Assembly: GCA_937974845.1 (NCBI GenBank)
Contig: CALJVC010000141.1
Location: 1 to 23,468, forward strand
Source: an uncultured Pseudogracilibacillus sp.
GTDB lineage: Bacteria; Bacillota; Bacilli; Bacillales; Amphibacillaceae
Direction: 5' to 3'
DNA: 23,468 nucleotides
Below, piece by piece: positions 8,256-16,039 of the stretch (positions are counted from its first letter, which is position 1; every line of letters begins with the position of its first letter). A program made the translations under genes and the position numbers. Under the pieces are notes generated by a model. That model did no database searches and was not told the DNA's origin. It worked only from the letters and a program-made list of their open reading frames with translations.

Positions 8256-9998
8256 CTAACGCATATTTGCTGGGACGATTGTTTCTCTAGTCATAACATC
8301 GATAATACCTCGAGGAGTTACGCGAATATAGGGTAAATGAACCGATGATAAGAAAAGTAAGTTATACACCGGATCTTTGAACTCATAACCAGCATCGATC
8401 AAAATGTTTTTTAATTCGTATTCCTTTTCAATCAGGCTTTCCACACTTCCATCATACATCGCTCCAGACAAGGCTAGTGGTAATTCGAATAAAACCTTGC
8501 CTTTATGGACGACGACGATTCCTCCGCCAATGGCTTTCATCCGTTCCCAAGCTAATTGCATATCCTTCTTACTTTTTCCAATGATGATAATATCGTTCGT
8601 GGTCGAATAGCTTGAACAAAGGGCACCGAGCTCCCGGGTAAAGCCCCGTAGTACAGTATTGACTCGCCAGTTACCTTCTCGATCAAGCAAAAGTAAAAAG
8701 GCATCGTTATTATCCGTACCAAGGTGGGAAGCCGTGATATCAATTTCTACAGCATATGGCTTTAAAATAACGTCGTTATGCATGTGTAAACCTACTGGGA
8801 TAGAGAACTGTAAATCATCCTCCGTTAACTCCCAATCGAGCTTCAAGGGGCCTATGCCATAGTTATCCCAATTTATTTTTTTCGTTGGCGTGCATTCTAT
8901 ACCATCTTTTATTATCCATTTTCCTTTAGCTAAAACACTGAGTGGAGTCGGGTCATCTTTTTCATATAATAAATTAATATGCGCTAAACGCCCAGGAGCA
9001 ATTCCCCCAATTAATTCATCTAAACCATAATATTTCGCGACATTGTAGGTTGCCATTCGATAGGCATCGACGATTGGTACACCTTTTTTAATCGCTATTT
9101 CGATACAAACATTAATTAAACCTTTCTCGATGAAAGTAGACGTTGGACCGTCGGTGGTATACGTAAGCTGATCGAAGGCATCGATTCCTTCAGCTAGCAA
9201 ATCATCGAGTAATACTGGTAAATCGGGACGAATAGAAGAATGACGTAAAGTAACATGATACCCTAAGCGTAAACGACGTAAAACTTCCTCTCCATTTAAG
9301 GCCTCGTGGTCAGCGCTAGCACCGATTAATTTTAGTTTAGTTAATGTGTTTTCAGAAGCTCCTGGAAAATGTCCTTCAATACGTTTGCCTTGCCGCTTTG
9401 TCTCCTGAAGCCAATACAATAGTCGATCATCTCCGGCTAATAGCTGAGGCCAAGAAGTTAGTTCCCCACCTTGCACGACGGATGGGTTCGATAACCAGGC
9501 TAGGACTTCATCCGTATTTAAAAAAGCTTCTTCATCCCGCATCGTCGTTTGGGAATCATACCTAGCCCACCAAAAACTTGAAACCGGCAACTCATGCAGA
9601 TCTTCAATCAAACGGAAAGCCGTGTCGATATCAAGTAAAGAAATCATCCGTAAATTATCATTAATCAAGGTCGTCGTACCGTATTTCGCTGCAAAATAAG
9701 CTAAAGACTCGGGGTTGTACAATTGGAAAGGATGGGCATGAGGTTCTATATAACCTGGTACGAGATACTGGCCGGTACAGTCGAGGATTTCCGCCCCTTC
9801 GGTTACTTCAGGTAAGCGATCGCCTACGTAGACGATACGATCTTTATAAATCCACACATTGCCCTTTTCCCAACGCTTTGTATAGACGTTTAAATACGTA
9901 CTATTTTTAAACACGATATGGGGGGCTAACTTGTTTTCTACTACTGCTAGATGTTCGCGTAATTCTTTATTCCGCCAAAACTGACCATGTTCTAACAT
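8256..9998 (-). CDS. yerA: Adenine deaminase-related amidohydrolase, YerA type
   Basis: This 580-residue protein has the fold and metal ligands of the adenine deaminase (COG1001) branch of the amidohydrolase superfamily. Visible ligand motifs are IEPHAHP (His87, His89), the GGELTSW segment (Glu179, likely bridging acid), EGHFPG (His210), ADHEA (His231) and the TTDG segment (Asp283). The C-terminal adenine deaminase-like domain ends with the GGGIVVVHKGKVLFELPLAL block. Canonical Ade enzymes have GHVHIESS at the first metal site and SHDSHN in the C-terminal domain. Here these are PHAHPFQL and SYSTTND, so adenine deamination should not be assumed. The ATG at 9998 with GGAGAG six bases upstream is preferred over a TTG two codons earlier. 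The gene follows purD and precedes yerB, suggesting but not proving a purine-salvage or purine-like substrate. Confidence 0.85.
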   Translation of the reverse strand: MLEHGQFWRNKELREHLAVVENKLAPHIVFKNSTYLNVYTKRWEKGNVWIYKDRIVYVGDRLPEVTEGAEILDCTGQYLVPGYIEPHAHPFQLYNPESLAYFAAKYGTTTLINDNLRMISLLDIDTAFRLIEDLHELPVSSFWWARYDSQTTMRDEEAFLNTDEVLAWLSNPSVVQGGELTSWPQLLAGDDRLLYWLQETKRQGKRIEGHFPGASENTLTKLKLIGASADHEALNGEEVLRRLRLGYHVTLRHSSIRPDLPVLLDDLLAEGIDAFDQLTYTTDGPTSTFIEKGLINVCIEIAIKKGVPIVDAYRMATYNVAKYYGLDELIGGIAPGRLAHINLLYEKDDPTPLSVLAKGKWIIKDGIECTPTKKINWDNYGIGPLKLDWELTEDDLQFSIPVGLHMHNDVILKPYAVEIDITASHLGTDNNDAFLLLLDREGNWRVNTVLRGFTRELGALCSSYSTTNDIIIIGKSKKDMQLAWERMKAIGGGIVVVHKGKVLFELPLALSGAMYDGSVESLIEKEYELKNILIDAGYEFKDPVYNLLFLSSVHLPYIRVTPRGIIDVMTRETIVPANMR

Positions 9999-10071
9999 AA
10001 GCAACTCTCCAGTTATTCAATCTTTTTATTCCTTTTATTACCAATGGATGAATTCGGTTTCAGATACTTCT

Positions 10072-10080
10072 ATTCTAGCA
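10072..10080 (-). promoter_or_regulatory. Possible extended -10 promoter of yerA-yerB-yerC
   Basis: The minus strand reads TGC followed by TAGAAT (10072-10077), an extended -10 element with one mismatch. It lies about 74 bases before the yerA start. No convincing -35 is present. Since the purD hairpin lies just upstream, a separate promoter for yerA would make sense. Confidence 0.4.
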
Positions 10081-10176
10081 CAAACACCGTTTATTTTCGC
10101 CATAGAAAACAAATTTTACTAAATTTCATAAACTTTGTGTGAAAGTCGTGAAAACCTTCAAAACTGGAGGTAGGAC

Positions 10177-10217
10177 AAGAAAGAAGCTTGCGAAGAATCT
10201 TCACAAGCTTCTTTCTT
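10177..10217 (-). terminator. Hairpin at the end of the purine operon
   Basis: A perfect 14-bp stem (10177-10190 with 10204-10217) abuts the purD stop codon. An inner GAAG/CTTC pair extends it. On the minus strand the descending arm is itself T/C-rich (CTTCTTTCTT), but the following bases are not a clean T run. On the plus strand the stem is followed by TTTATATATTT. It most likely ends purine operon transcription; strength and direction are uncertain. Confidence 0.65.
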
Positions 10218-11468
10218 TTATATATTTGTTCCGATATCTTTCCGATAGAAGAAATTGTCATTGTCATCAAAGATGCGTAAATAACGGTAAGCCTTGTCTC
10301 GGGCTTCTTCTAAATCTTTACCGATTCCGCCAACGAGTAAAACTCGACCTCCATTCGATACGAGGCCAATTTCCGTCCGTTTTGTTCCTGCCTCAATAAT
10401 GAAGGTGTCTTCTGGAAGTTCTGCTTCTGGAATTAATTTTCCTTTTTCATATGTGCCAGGATATCCCTTCGAAGCAACGACGACCCCAACACAGGCTTCA
10501 TTGCGCCAACGAAGTTCTGGATCTTTCCCCTCCATCACATCTAACATAACTTGGACAAGATCATTTTCTAATAAAGGTAGTACAACCTGGGTTTCCGGGT
10601 CACCAAAGCGGGTATTGAATTCAATGACTTTGGGACCGTCTGCTGTCTGCATCATCCCAGCATATAAAATCCCAGTGAAAGGACGACCTTCGGCCATCAT
10701 TCCGTCAGCAGCCTTTTGTAGGACATTTTTTGTCGTAAAATCAATTATTTCCTGGGAAATATCCGGAACAGGGGCGAAAACTCCCATACCGCCCGTGTTT
10801 GGCCCTTCATCGTTGTCGTAAGCTCGCTTATGATCACGGGCTGCCAACATAGGGAAGACACGATGTTCATGGACAAATGCAATTAACGAATATTCTCTTC
10901 CCTCTAAAAATTCTTCAATAACTACTTTTTCTCCGGCACCAGAAAAGGCACCCTCAACCATCAAATGATCGATAGCTTCTAATGCTTTATCAACCGTATC
11001 AGCTACGACGACTCCTTTTCCTTCAGCTAAGCCATCGGCCTTAATAACAATAGGAGCACCCTTGCTTTGAACATATTCCTTCGCTTGATCTGCATCGGTG
11101 AAGGACTCGTAACTTGCCGTCGGTATGTCGTACTTCATCATAAATTGTTTGGCAAATTCTTTACTTCCCTCTAGTAGAGCTGCTTCCTTCGTCGGAGCGA
11201 AGATTTTTAAGCCTTCTTTTTGAAAAGCATTAGCGATACCTGCATTTAAAGGATTTTCTGGACCGACAATCGTAAGATCGATAGCTGTTTCCTTAGCAAA
11301 GGTTACGAGCTCTTCGATATTCATTTCATCGATAGGGACACAGGTCGCTACCCGTTCGATCCCAGCATTACCTGGGGCACAATAGATTTCTTTTACTAAT
11401 TTACTTTTCCTTACTTGTTCAACTACACTATGTTCCCGGCCACCACGGCCGACCACTAATACTTTCAT
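10218..11468 (-). CDS. purD: Phosphoribosylamine-glycine ligase PurD (GAR synthetase)
   Basis: This 416-residue ATP-grasp enzyme joins glycine to phosphoribosylamine, the second step of IMP synthesis in the cytosol. The start VLVVGRGGREHS is the diagnostic N-terminal loop. The ATP-grasp core includes PIVIKADGLAEGKGVVVA (about 135-152), and the substrate block is RDHKRAYDNDEGPNTGGMG, followed by EFNTRFGDPETQ, which carries metal ligands. Length is a few residues below the 422 of B. subtilis. The ATG at 11468 follows a TAGGAGATC site and lies 17 bp after purH. It is the last gene of the operon and its stop codon touches a terminator-like hairpin. All expected motifs are intact. Confidence 0.97.
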   Translation of the reverse strand: MKVLVVGRGGREHSVVEQVRKSKLVKEIYCAPGNAGIERVATCVPIDEMNIEELVTFAKETAIDLTIVGPENPLNAGIANAFQKEGLKIFAPTKEAALLEGSKEFAKQFMMKYDIPTASYESFTDADQAKEYVQSKGAPIVIKADGLAEGKGVVVADTVDKALEAIDHLMVEGAFSGAGEKVVIEEFLEGREYSLIAFVHEHRVFPMLAARDHKRAYDNDEGPNTGGMGVFAPVPDISQEIIDFTTKNVLQKAADGMMAEGRPFTGILYAGMMQTADGPKVIEFNTRFGDPETQVVLPLLENDLVQVMLDVMEGKDPELRWRNEACVGVVVASKGYPGTYEKGKLIPEAELPEDTFIIEAGTKRTEIGLVSNGGRVLLVGGIGKDLEEARDKAYRYLRIFDDNDNFFYRKDIGTNI

Positions 11469-11485
11469 CGTGATCTCCTACCTTT

Positions 11486-13024
11486 TTAATGTTTGAAATG
11501 GCGTACTTTCGTAAAGACCATCGCGATATTATGTTCGTTACAGGCGTCGATAGAATCCTGGTCACGTTTTGAACCACCAGGCTGGATAATTGCCGTCACA
11601 CCAGCCTTCGCTGCAGCTTCTACCGTATCTGGCATTGGGAAAAAGGCATCGGAAGCAAGGACAGCACCCTTCGCCTTATCGCCGGCTTGTTCAATGGCTA
11701 TCTTCGCCGCTCCTACTCGGTTCATTTGACCGGCTCCAATACCGACCGTTTGTTGGTCCTTAGCAAGAACGATAGCATTAGATTTGACGTGTTTTACTGC
11801 CTTCCAGCCGAAGAGTAAGTTTTCCAATTCAGCCTGCGTTGGAGCTCGATCGGTTACGACGTCGAGGTCAGCTTCCGTAATCGTCGCTCTATCATTCGTT
11901 TGAACGAGTATCCCACCTTTGACAGAAACGATTTTCTCATACACATCGACATCTTGATCCATCGGAATTTCTAAAAGACGGATGTTTTTCTTTTGTGTAA
12001 GTATGGTTAAAGCTTCTTCCGAAAAGCTCGGGGCAATAATGATTTCTAAGAAAATTTCTGCCATTTTTTTCGCCGTTGTCTCATCGACTTCCCGGTTTAA
12101 AGCGACAATTCCACCAAAGATAGAGATAGGGTCTGCCTCATAAGCCCGTCCATAGGCTTCGTATAAGCTTGAACCAATTCCAATACCACATGGATTCATA
12201 TGCTTAACAGCGACTGCCGTCGGCTCATCATATTCTAATACAATTTCTAAGGCTGCATTCGCATCTTGAATATTGTTATAGGATAATTCCTTTCCATGAA
12301 GTTGTTTTGCCTTCGCTAGGCTGATACCCCGATAATTTGGAATCTCATAGAAGCTAGCCTCTTGATGGGGGTTTTCACCATAACGTAAGGCTTGCACCTG
12401 CTCATATGTACGTGTAAAGGTTTCAGTAAATAGTTCTTGATTAGACCCTTGCTCAGTCATATACTGGGCAATCATACTATCATAGTTCGCCGTATGGCGG
12501 AAAACCTTTGCCGCTAATTCCTTTTTCACTTCGAGGGTTAGCGCATCCTTTTGTAAAAGGTCTAAAATACTTTCATAATCTCTAGGGTCGACGATGACAG
12601 TTACGTGCTCATAGTTTTTCGCCGAAGCCCTTAACATAGCTGGTCCACCGATATCAATATTTTCGATTATCTCTTCATGGGTGGCTCCTTCTTTTTTCAA
12701 GGTTTCTTTAAACGGATATAAGTTGACGACGACAAGATCAATAGGAGTAATCTCGTTTTCTTCTAAGGCTTCAAGGTGGGCTGGTACATCTCTCTTTGCT
12801 AATAGCCCACCATGGATTTTCGGATGTAAGGTTTTTACCCGCCCATCTAAAATTTCCGGAAAACCTGTGATAGTATCGACAGAAATCGCTTCAACTCCTG
12901 ACTCCTGCAATAAATTTAAGGTTCCTCCAGTAGAAATAATTTCATAGCCTAACTCTTCCAAACCTTGGGCAAAGGAAACTAAACCGGTCTTATCTGATAC
13001 ACTAAGCAAAGCTCTTTTTTTCAT
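11486..13024 (-). CDS. purH: Bifunctional AICAR transformylase / IMP cyclohydrolase PurH
   Basis: This 512-residue bifunctional enzyme carries out the last two steps to IMP. The N-terminal third is the MGS-like IMP cyclohydrolase domain, with ALLSVSDKTGL, STGGT, a DGRVKTLHPKIHGG block and VVNLYPF. The AICAR formyltransferase part contains LRYGENPHQ, the catalytic pair in VKHMNPCGIG, DPISIFGGIVALN, and near the C-terminus the conserved DAFFPMPD and QPGGS. The ATG at 13024 has AAGGAG seven bases upstream. It sits 17 bp after purN and 17 bp before purD. Length and key motifs are normal for the family. Confidence 0.98.
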   Translation of the reverse strand: MKKRALLSVSDKTGLVSFAQGLEELGYEIISTGGTLNLLQESGVEAISVDTITGFPEILDGRVKTLHPKIHGGLLAKRDVPAHLEALEENEITPIDLVVVNLYPFKETLKKEGATHEEIIENIDIGGPAMLRASAKNYEHVTVIVDPRDYESILDLLQKDALTLEVKKELAAKVFRHTANYDSMIAQYMTEQGSNQELFTETFTRTYEQVQALRYGENPHQEASFYEIPNYRGISLAKAKQLHGKELSYNNIQDANAALEIVLEYDEPTAVAVKHMNPCGIGIGSSLYEAYGRAYEADPISIFGGIVALNREVDETTAKKMAEIFLEIIIAPSFSEEALTILTQKKNIRLLEIPMDQDVDVYEKIVSVKGGILVQTNDRATITEADLDVVTDRAPTQAELENLLFGWKAVKHVKSNAIVLAKDQQTVGIGAGQMNRVGAAKIAIEQAGDKAKGAVLASDAFFPMPDTVEAAAKAGVTAIIQPGGSKRDQDSIDACNEHNIAMVFTKVRHFKH

Positions 13025-13041
13025 TTTTCTGCTCCTTCTCT

Positions 13042-13614
13042 TTACGAACGTGTAATTTGATTGATTACTTTAGTATACAATACGTGTTCAACTTGCTGGA
13101 TTCGCTTTTGAAGTGATTCTACCGTATCCTTTGGAAAAACCGTGACAGGCTCCTGAGCAATAATCGGGCCTGTATCGATGCCTTCATCCACATAATGAAT
13201 CGTCACGCCGGATACTTTCACACCAGCATCTAGGGCTTGCTTCACCGCATCCTTTCCTGGAAAAGCTGGTAAAAGGGAAGGATGAATATTGACGATTCGA
13301 TTAGGATAAGCTTCGAGAAGTTCCTTACCTACTAAACGCATATAACCAGCTAACACGATCCACTGTACTTTTGCTCGTTCTAATCGTTGTAAAATCGTCC
13401 GCTCATATTCTTCTTTAGAAGCAAACTGCTTCGGATCTAAGACTACTGTTTCTACGCCGTGCCTAGCTGCTAATCCGATGACATGCGCCTTTGGTTGGTC
13501 GCAAATTAACATCACAACATCGAATTGACGCTCGTCACTTGTCATAATAGCTTCAAAGTTACTTCCTGTACCTGAAGCAAAAACCGCCACCCTTGGCCTT
13601 ATGTCAAAACTCAT
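13042..13614 (-). CDS. purN: Phosphoribosylglycinamide formyltransferase PurN
   Basis: This 190-residue GART enzyme transfers a formyl group from 10-formyl-tetrahydrofolate to GAR (step 3 of IMP synthesis). The phosphate-binding loop is FASGTGSNFEAI near the N-terminus. The catalytic Asn and His are in NIHPSLLPAFPG and the catalytic Asp in HYVDEGIDTGPII. Its ATG overlaps the purM stop by 4 bp (ATGA), so the two are translationally coupled. PurN needs folate, not formate, unlike PurT. Nothing unusual is seen. Confidence 0.97.
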   Translation of the reverse strand: MSFDIRPRVAVFASGTGSNFEAIMTSDERQFDVVMLICDQPKAHVIGLAARHGVETVVLDPKQFASKEEYERTILQRLERAKVQWIVLAGYMRLVGKELLEAYPNRIVNIHPSLLPAFPGKDAVKQALDAGVKVSGVTIHYVDEGIDTGPIIAQEPVTVFPKDTVESLQKRIQQVEHVLYTKVINQITRS

Positions 13615-14627
13615 TTAATCTGTACCCCTTCCTTATCGATTACTTTCCCAATAATCTTGGCCGTTTCCCCTAAAGAAGTCAACTCTTCCACTAAAGTCGG
13701 GGCAACTTCTTCTTCTACGATTAATGCCATACCGATTCCCATATTAAAAATACCATACATTTCTTCCTTCGCAATGTCGCCTTCCTTTTGAATAAAGGAA
13801 AGTATTTCTGGTACTTCCCAAGTAGAAGAATCAATTTCAACGCCTAAGCCCTTAGGTAAAATACGTGGGAAGTTTTCATAAAAACCGCCACCCGTTACAT
13901 GAACGATACCGAGAATATCCATTTGATCAACTACACTTCCAACCGCCTTGGCATATATTTTTGTCGGTCTTAATACCGCATCACCTAAAGGCTCGGATAA
14001 TCCTTCGTACACTTTATTTAAATCATATCCTTCGATGATTTTTCTTACGAGGGAATAACCGTTTGAATGGATACCACTCGATGCTAAACCTACGATTACA
14101 TTCCCGGGTGTAATACGTTCTCCCGTAATAATCTCTTCCTTTTCGACAATTCCAACGGCAAAACCCGCCAAATCATATTCATCTTCTTTATACATTCCGG
14201 GCATTTCGGCTGTTTCTCCACCGATTAAGGCAGCTCCAGATTGAACACAACCTTCGCTCACACCGGCGACGATTTGTTCGATGACTGCCGGGTCGTTTTT
14301 ACCACAACCAATATAGTCGAGGAAGAAGAGAGGTTTTGCTCCTTGGGCGATAATATCGTTGACACACATAGCGACTAAATCAATTCCGATCGTATCGTGG
14401 CGGTTCATTTCAAAAGCGAGCATCAACTTCGTTCCTACCCCATCTGTCCCAGAAACGAGAACTGGTTCCTTATAAGGTAAAGAGGATAAATCAAAAAGTC
14501 CCGCAAAGGCCCCTATTCCTCCTATAACTTCCGGGCGCTTTGTTTTTTCTACGTGTTTTTTCATTCGTTTGACCGCTTCATAGCCTTTTTCTACATCGAC
14601 TCCAGCACGCTTATACACATTCGACAT
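13611..14627 (-). CDS. purM: Phosphoribosylformylglycinamidine cyclo-ligase PurM (AIR synthetase)
   Basis: This 338-residue enzyme closes the imidazole ring, turning FGAM and ATP into AIR (step 5). It is related in fold to PurL. Visible motifs are the N-terminal YKRAGVDVEKG, then LVSGTDGVGTKL, the metal and ATP site GIDLVAMCVNDI, ALIGGETAEMPGMY, LASSGIHSNGYSLVR and HVTGGGFYENFPR. The start ATG at 14627 lies 21 bp after purF with a GGGAG-type site; the end overlaps purN by 4 bp. Since its substrate FGAM must come from PurL, the intact PurM suggests the pathway upstream still delivers FGAM in some way. Confidence 0.97.
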   Translation of the reverse strand: MSNVYKRAGVDVEKGYEAVKRMKKHVEKTKRPEVIGGIGAFAGLFDLSSLPYKEPVLVSGTDGVGTKLMLAFEMNRHDTIGIDLVAMCVNDIIAQGAKPLFFLDYIGCGKNDPAVIEQIVAGVSEGCVQSGAALIGGETAEMPGMYKEDEYDLAGFAVGIVEKEEIITGERITPGNVIVGLASSGIHSNGYSLVRKIIEGYDLNKVYEGLSEPLGDAVLRPTKIYAKAVGSVVDQMDILGIVHVTGGGFYENFPRILPKGLGVEIDSSTWEVPEILSFIQKEGDIAKEEMYGIFNMGIGMALIVEEEVAPTLVEELTSLGETAKIIGKVIDKEGVQIK

Positions 14628-14648
14628 CTCATCTTAACTCCCTATTGT

Positions 14649-16025
14649 TTATTCATTTCTTTTATTCAAATGAGCGATACCATCTTCTTCTAAAACAGGA
14701 TAATTCCCTGTCATACAAGCAGCACAGATGCCTTGCTCAAGGGTCTCATTCTTTAAAATAGCCTTTTCCATGCCTTCTTTCGATAAAAACTGTAAAGAAT
14801 CTGCCCCGATTAACTGTCGCATACTTTCTAAGTGATGATTCGCTGCAATTAATTCCTTCCGGGTAGACATATCAATACCATAATAACATGGATGTTCAAT
14901 CGGTGGTGAGGAAATACGAAGGTGTACCTCCTTAGCTCCGGCCTCTCGTAATAGGGCGACGATCCGTTGGCTCGTTGTTCCTCGGACGATCGAGTCATCA
15001 ATCAAGACAACCTTTTTTCCTCGTACCACTCCTTTAACTGGGGAGAGTTTCATTTTCACCCCTTGATTCCGTAATTGTTGCGACGGTTGGATGAAAGTTC
15101 GACCAATATAACGGTTTTTAATAACTCCCATCTCATAGGGAAGGCCACACTCTTCTGCATAACCTATAGCTGCTGAGATACTAGAATCCGGTACTCCGGT
15201 AACGACATCTGCATCGTAAACCGGGTGCTCTTTAGCTAATTCGATTCCCATACGTTTCCGAGCCGAATGGACATTAACGTGGTTTAAGTCACTGTCCGGA
15301 CGGGAGAAATATACATATTCCATCGCACATAGACTGCGTTTCTTTTGTTTTAGAATTTGCTTAGACTCGATACCTTCCTGACTGAAAATAAGAAGCTCTC
15401 CAGGCATAATTTCCCGTTCAAAGGTAGCTCCTACAATACTGAAGGCACAAGTTTCTGAAGCAACGACATAACTATCGCCGAGGCGACCAAGCGACAAGGG
15501 ACGAATCCCCCTTGGGTCAAGCGCTACATACATTTTATCGTTCGTCATCACGATGAAGCCATAAGCACCGCTTAGTTGCTGTAGGGCTTCGATTAAGGAG
15601 GCTTCGTAGCTATCGATGCCGTTACGACGCATCAAATGGGCTAACAATTCTGTATCCGAAGCCGTTTGAAAAATACTTCCGGTCTCTTCGAGGCGACGAC
15701 GAATCTTATCGGCATTCACTATCCGACCGTTATGGGCAATACTCATACTTCCGTCTAAGGAGTGAAACACATGAGGTTGTACGTTATGGTTCGCTTTATC
15801 ATTTTCGGTTTTACTCCAAATATTCCCGATTGCAGCGAAGCCTTTAAACTTCGTAAAGTCAAAATCTTTAAAGACATCGTTAACCAAACCTGTACTTTTA
15901 TGTAGGTGAAGCTGGGAACCGTCATTAACGACGATTCCTGCTCCATCTTGGCCACGATGTTGCATCGCATGTAATCCATAATACGTTATTTCAGCAGCTT
16001 GCTTATGACCCCATATCCCAAACAT
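14649..16025 (-). CDS. purF: Amidophosphoribosyltransferase PurF with a degenerate glutaminase domain
   Basis: PurF normally makes phosphoribosylamine from PRPP, using ammonia released from glutamine by an N-terminal Ntn-type glutaminase whose first mature residue is Cys. This 458-residue protein starts MFGIWGHKQ. Aligned with the B. subtilis CGVFGIWGH start it lacks the propeptide, the Cys nucleophile and the next Gly. A TAA codon immediately precedes the ATG in frame, so no upstream start can restore it. The ATG has an AAAGGA site. The glutamine-binding GHVRYATAG motif reads GNIWSKTEN (67-75), losing the Arg. HRGQDGAG, AHNG (97-100) and SDTE (123-126) remain. The phosphoribosyltransferase domain looks intact, with VVLIDDSIVRGTTS (339-352), SRPDS and NRYIGRTFIQPSQ. 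The four Fe-S ligands (Cys233, 380, 434, 437) are kept. It is 14 bp after purL. An ammonia-dependent PurF is the likely reading. Confidence 0.93.
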   Translation of the reverse strand: MFGIWGHKQAAEITYYGLHAMQHRGQDGAGIVVNDGSQLHLHKSTGLVNDVFKDFDFTKFKGFAAIGNIWSKTENDKANHNVQPHVFHSLDGSMSIAHNGRIVNADKIRRRLEETGSIFQTASDTELLAHLMRRNGIDSYEASLIEALQQLSGAYGFIVMTNDKMYVALDPRGIRPLSLGRLGDSYVVASETCAFSIVGATFEREIMPGELLIFSQEGIESKQILKQKKRSLCAMEYVYFSRPDSDLNHVNVHSARKRMGIELAKEHPVYDADVVTGVPDSSISAAIGYAEECGLPYEMGVIKNRYIGRTFIQPSQQLRNQGVKMKLSPVKGVVRGKKVVLIDDSIVRGTTSQRIVALLREAGAKEVHLRISSPPIEHPCYYGIDMSTRKELIAANHHLESMRQLIGADSLQFLSKEGMEKAILKNETLEQGICAACMTGNYPVLEEDGIAHLNKRNE

Positions 16026-16039
16026 TTAACCATTCCTTT

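Noticed and set aside
10294..10821. Open plus-strand frame of 175 codons opposite purD
   Set aside because: The composition (Ser/Pro-rich, no domain likeness) is that of the antisense frame of a conserved gene. PurD motifs on the minus strand are clear.
15755..15979. A second minus-strand frame inside purF as a separate small gene
   Set aside because: It overlaps the glutaminase domain in another frame and shows no domain or start signal. Treated as a shadow.
14649..16025. purF as a pseudogene
   Set aside because: The frame is open over the full family length after residue 3, the phosphoribosyltransferase loops and all four Fe-S cysteines are intact, and it has a proper ribosome binding site. 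Selective loss of glutaminase residues does not look like random decay.
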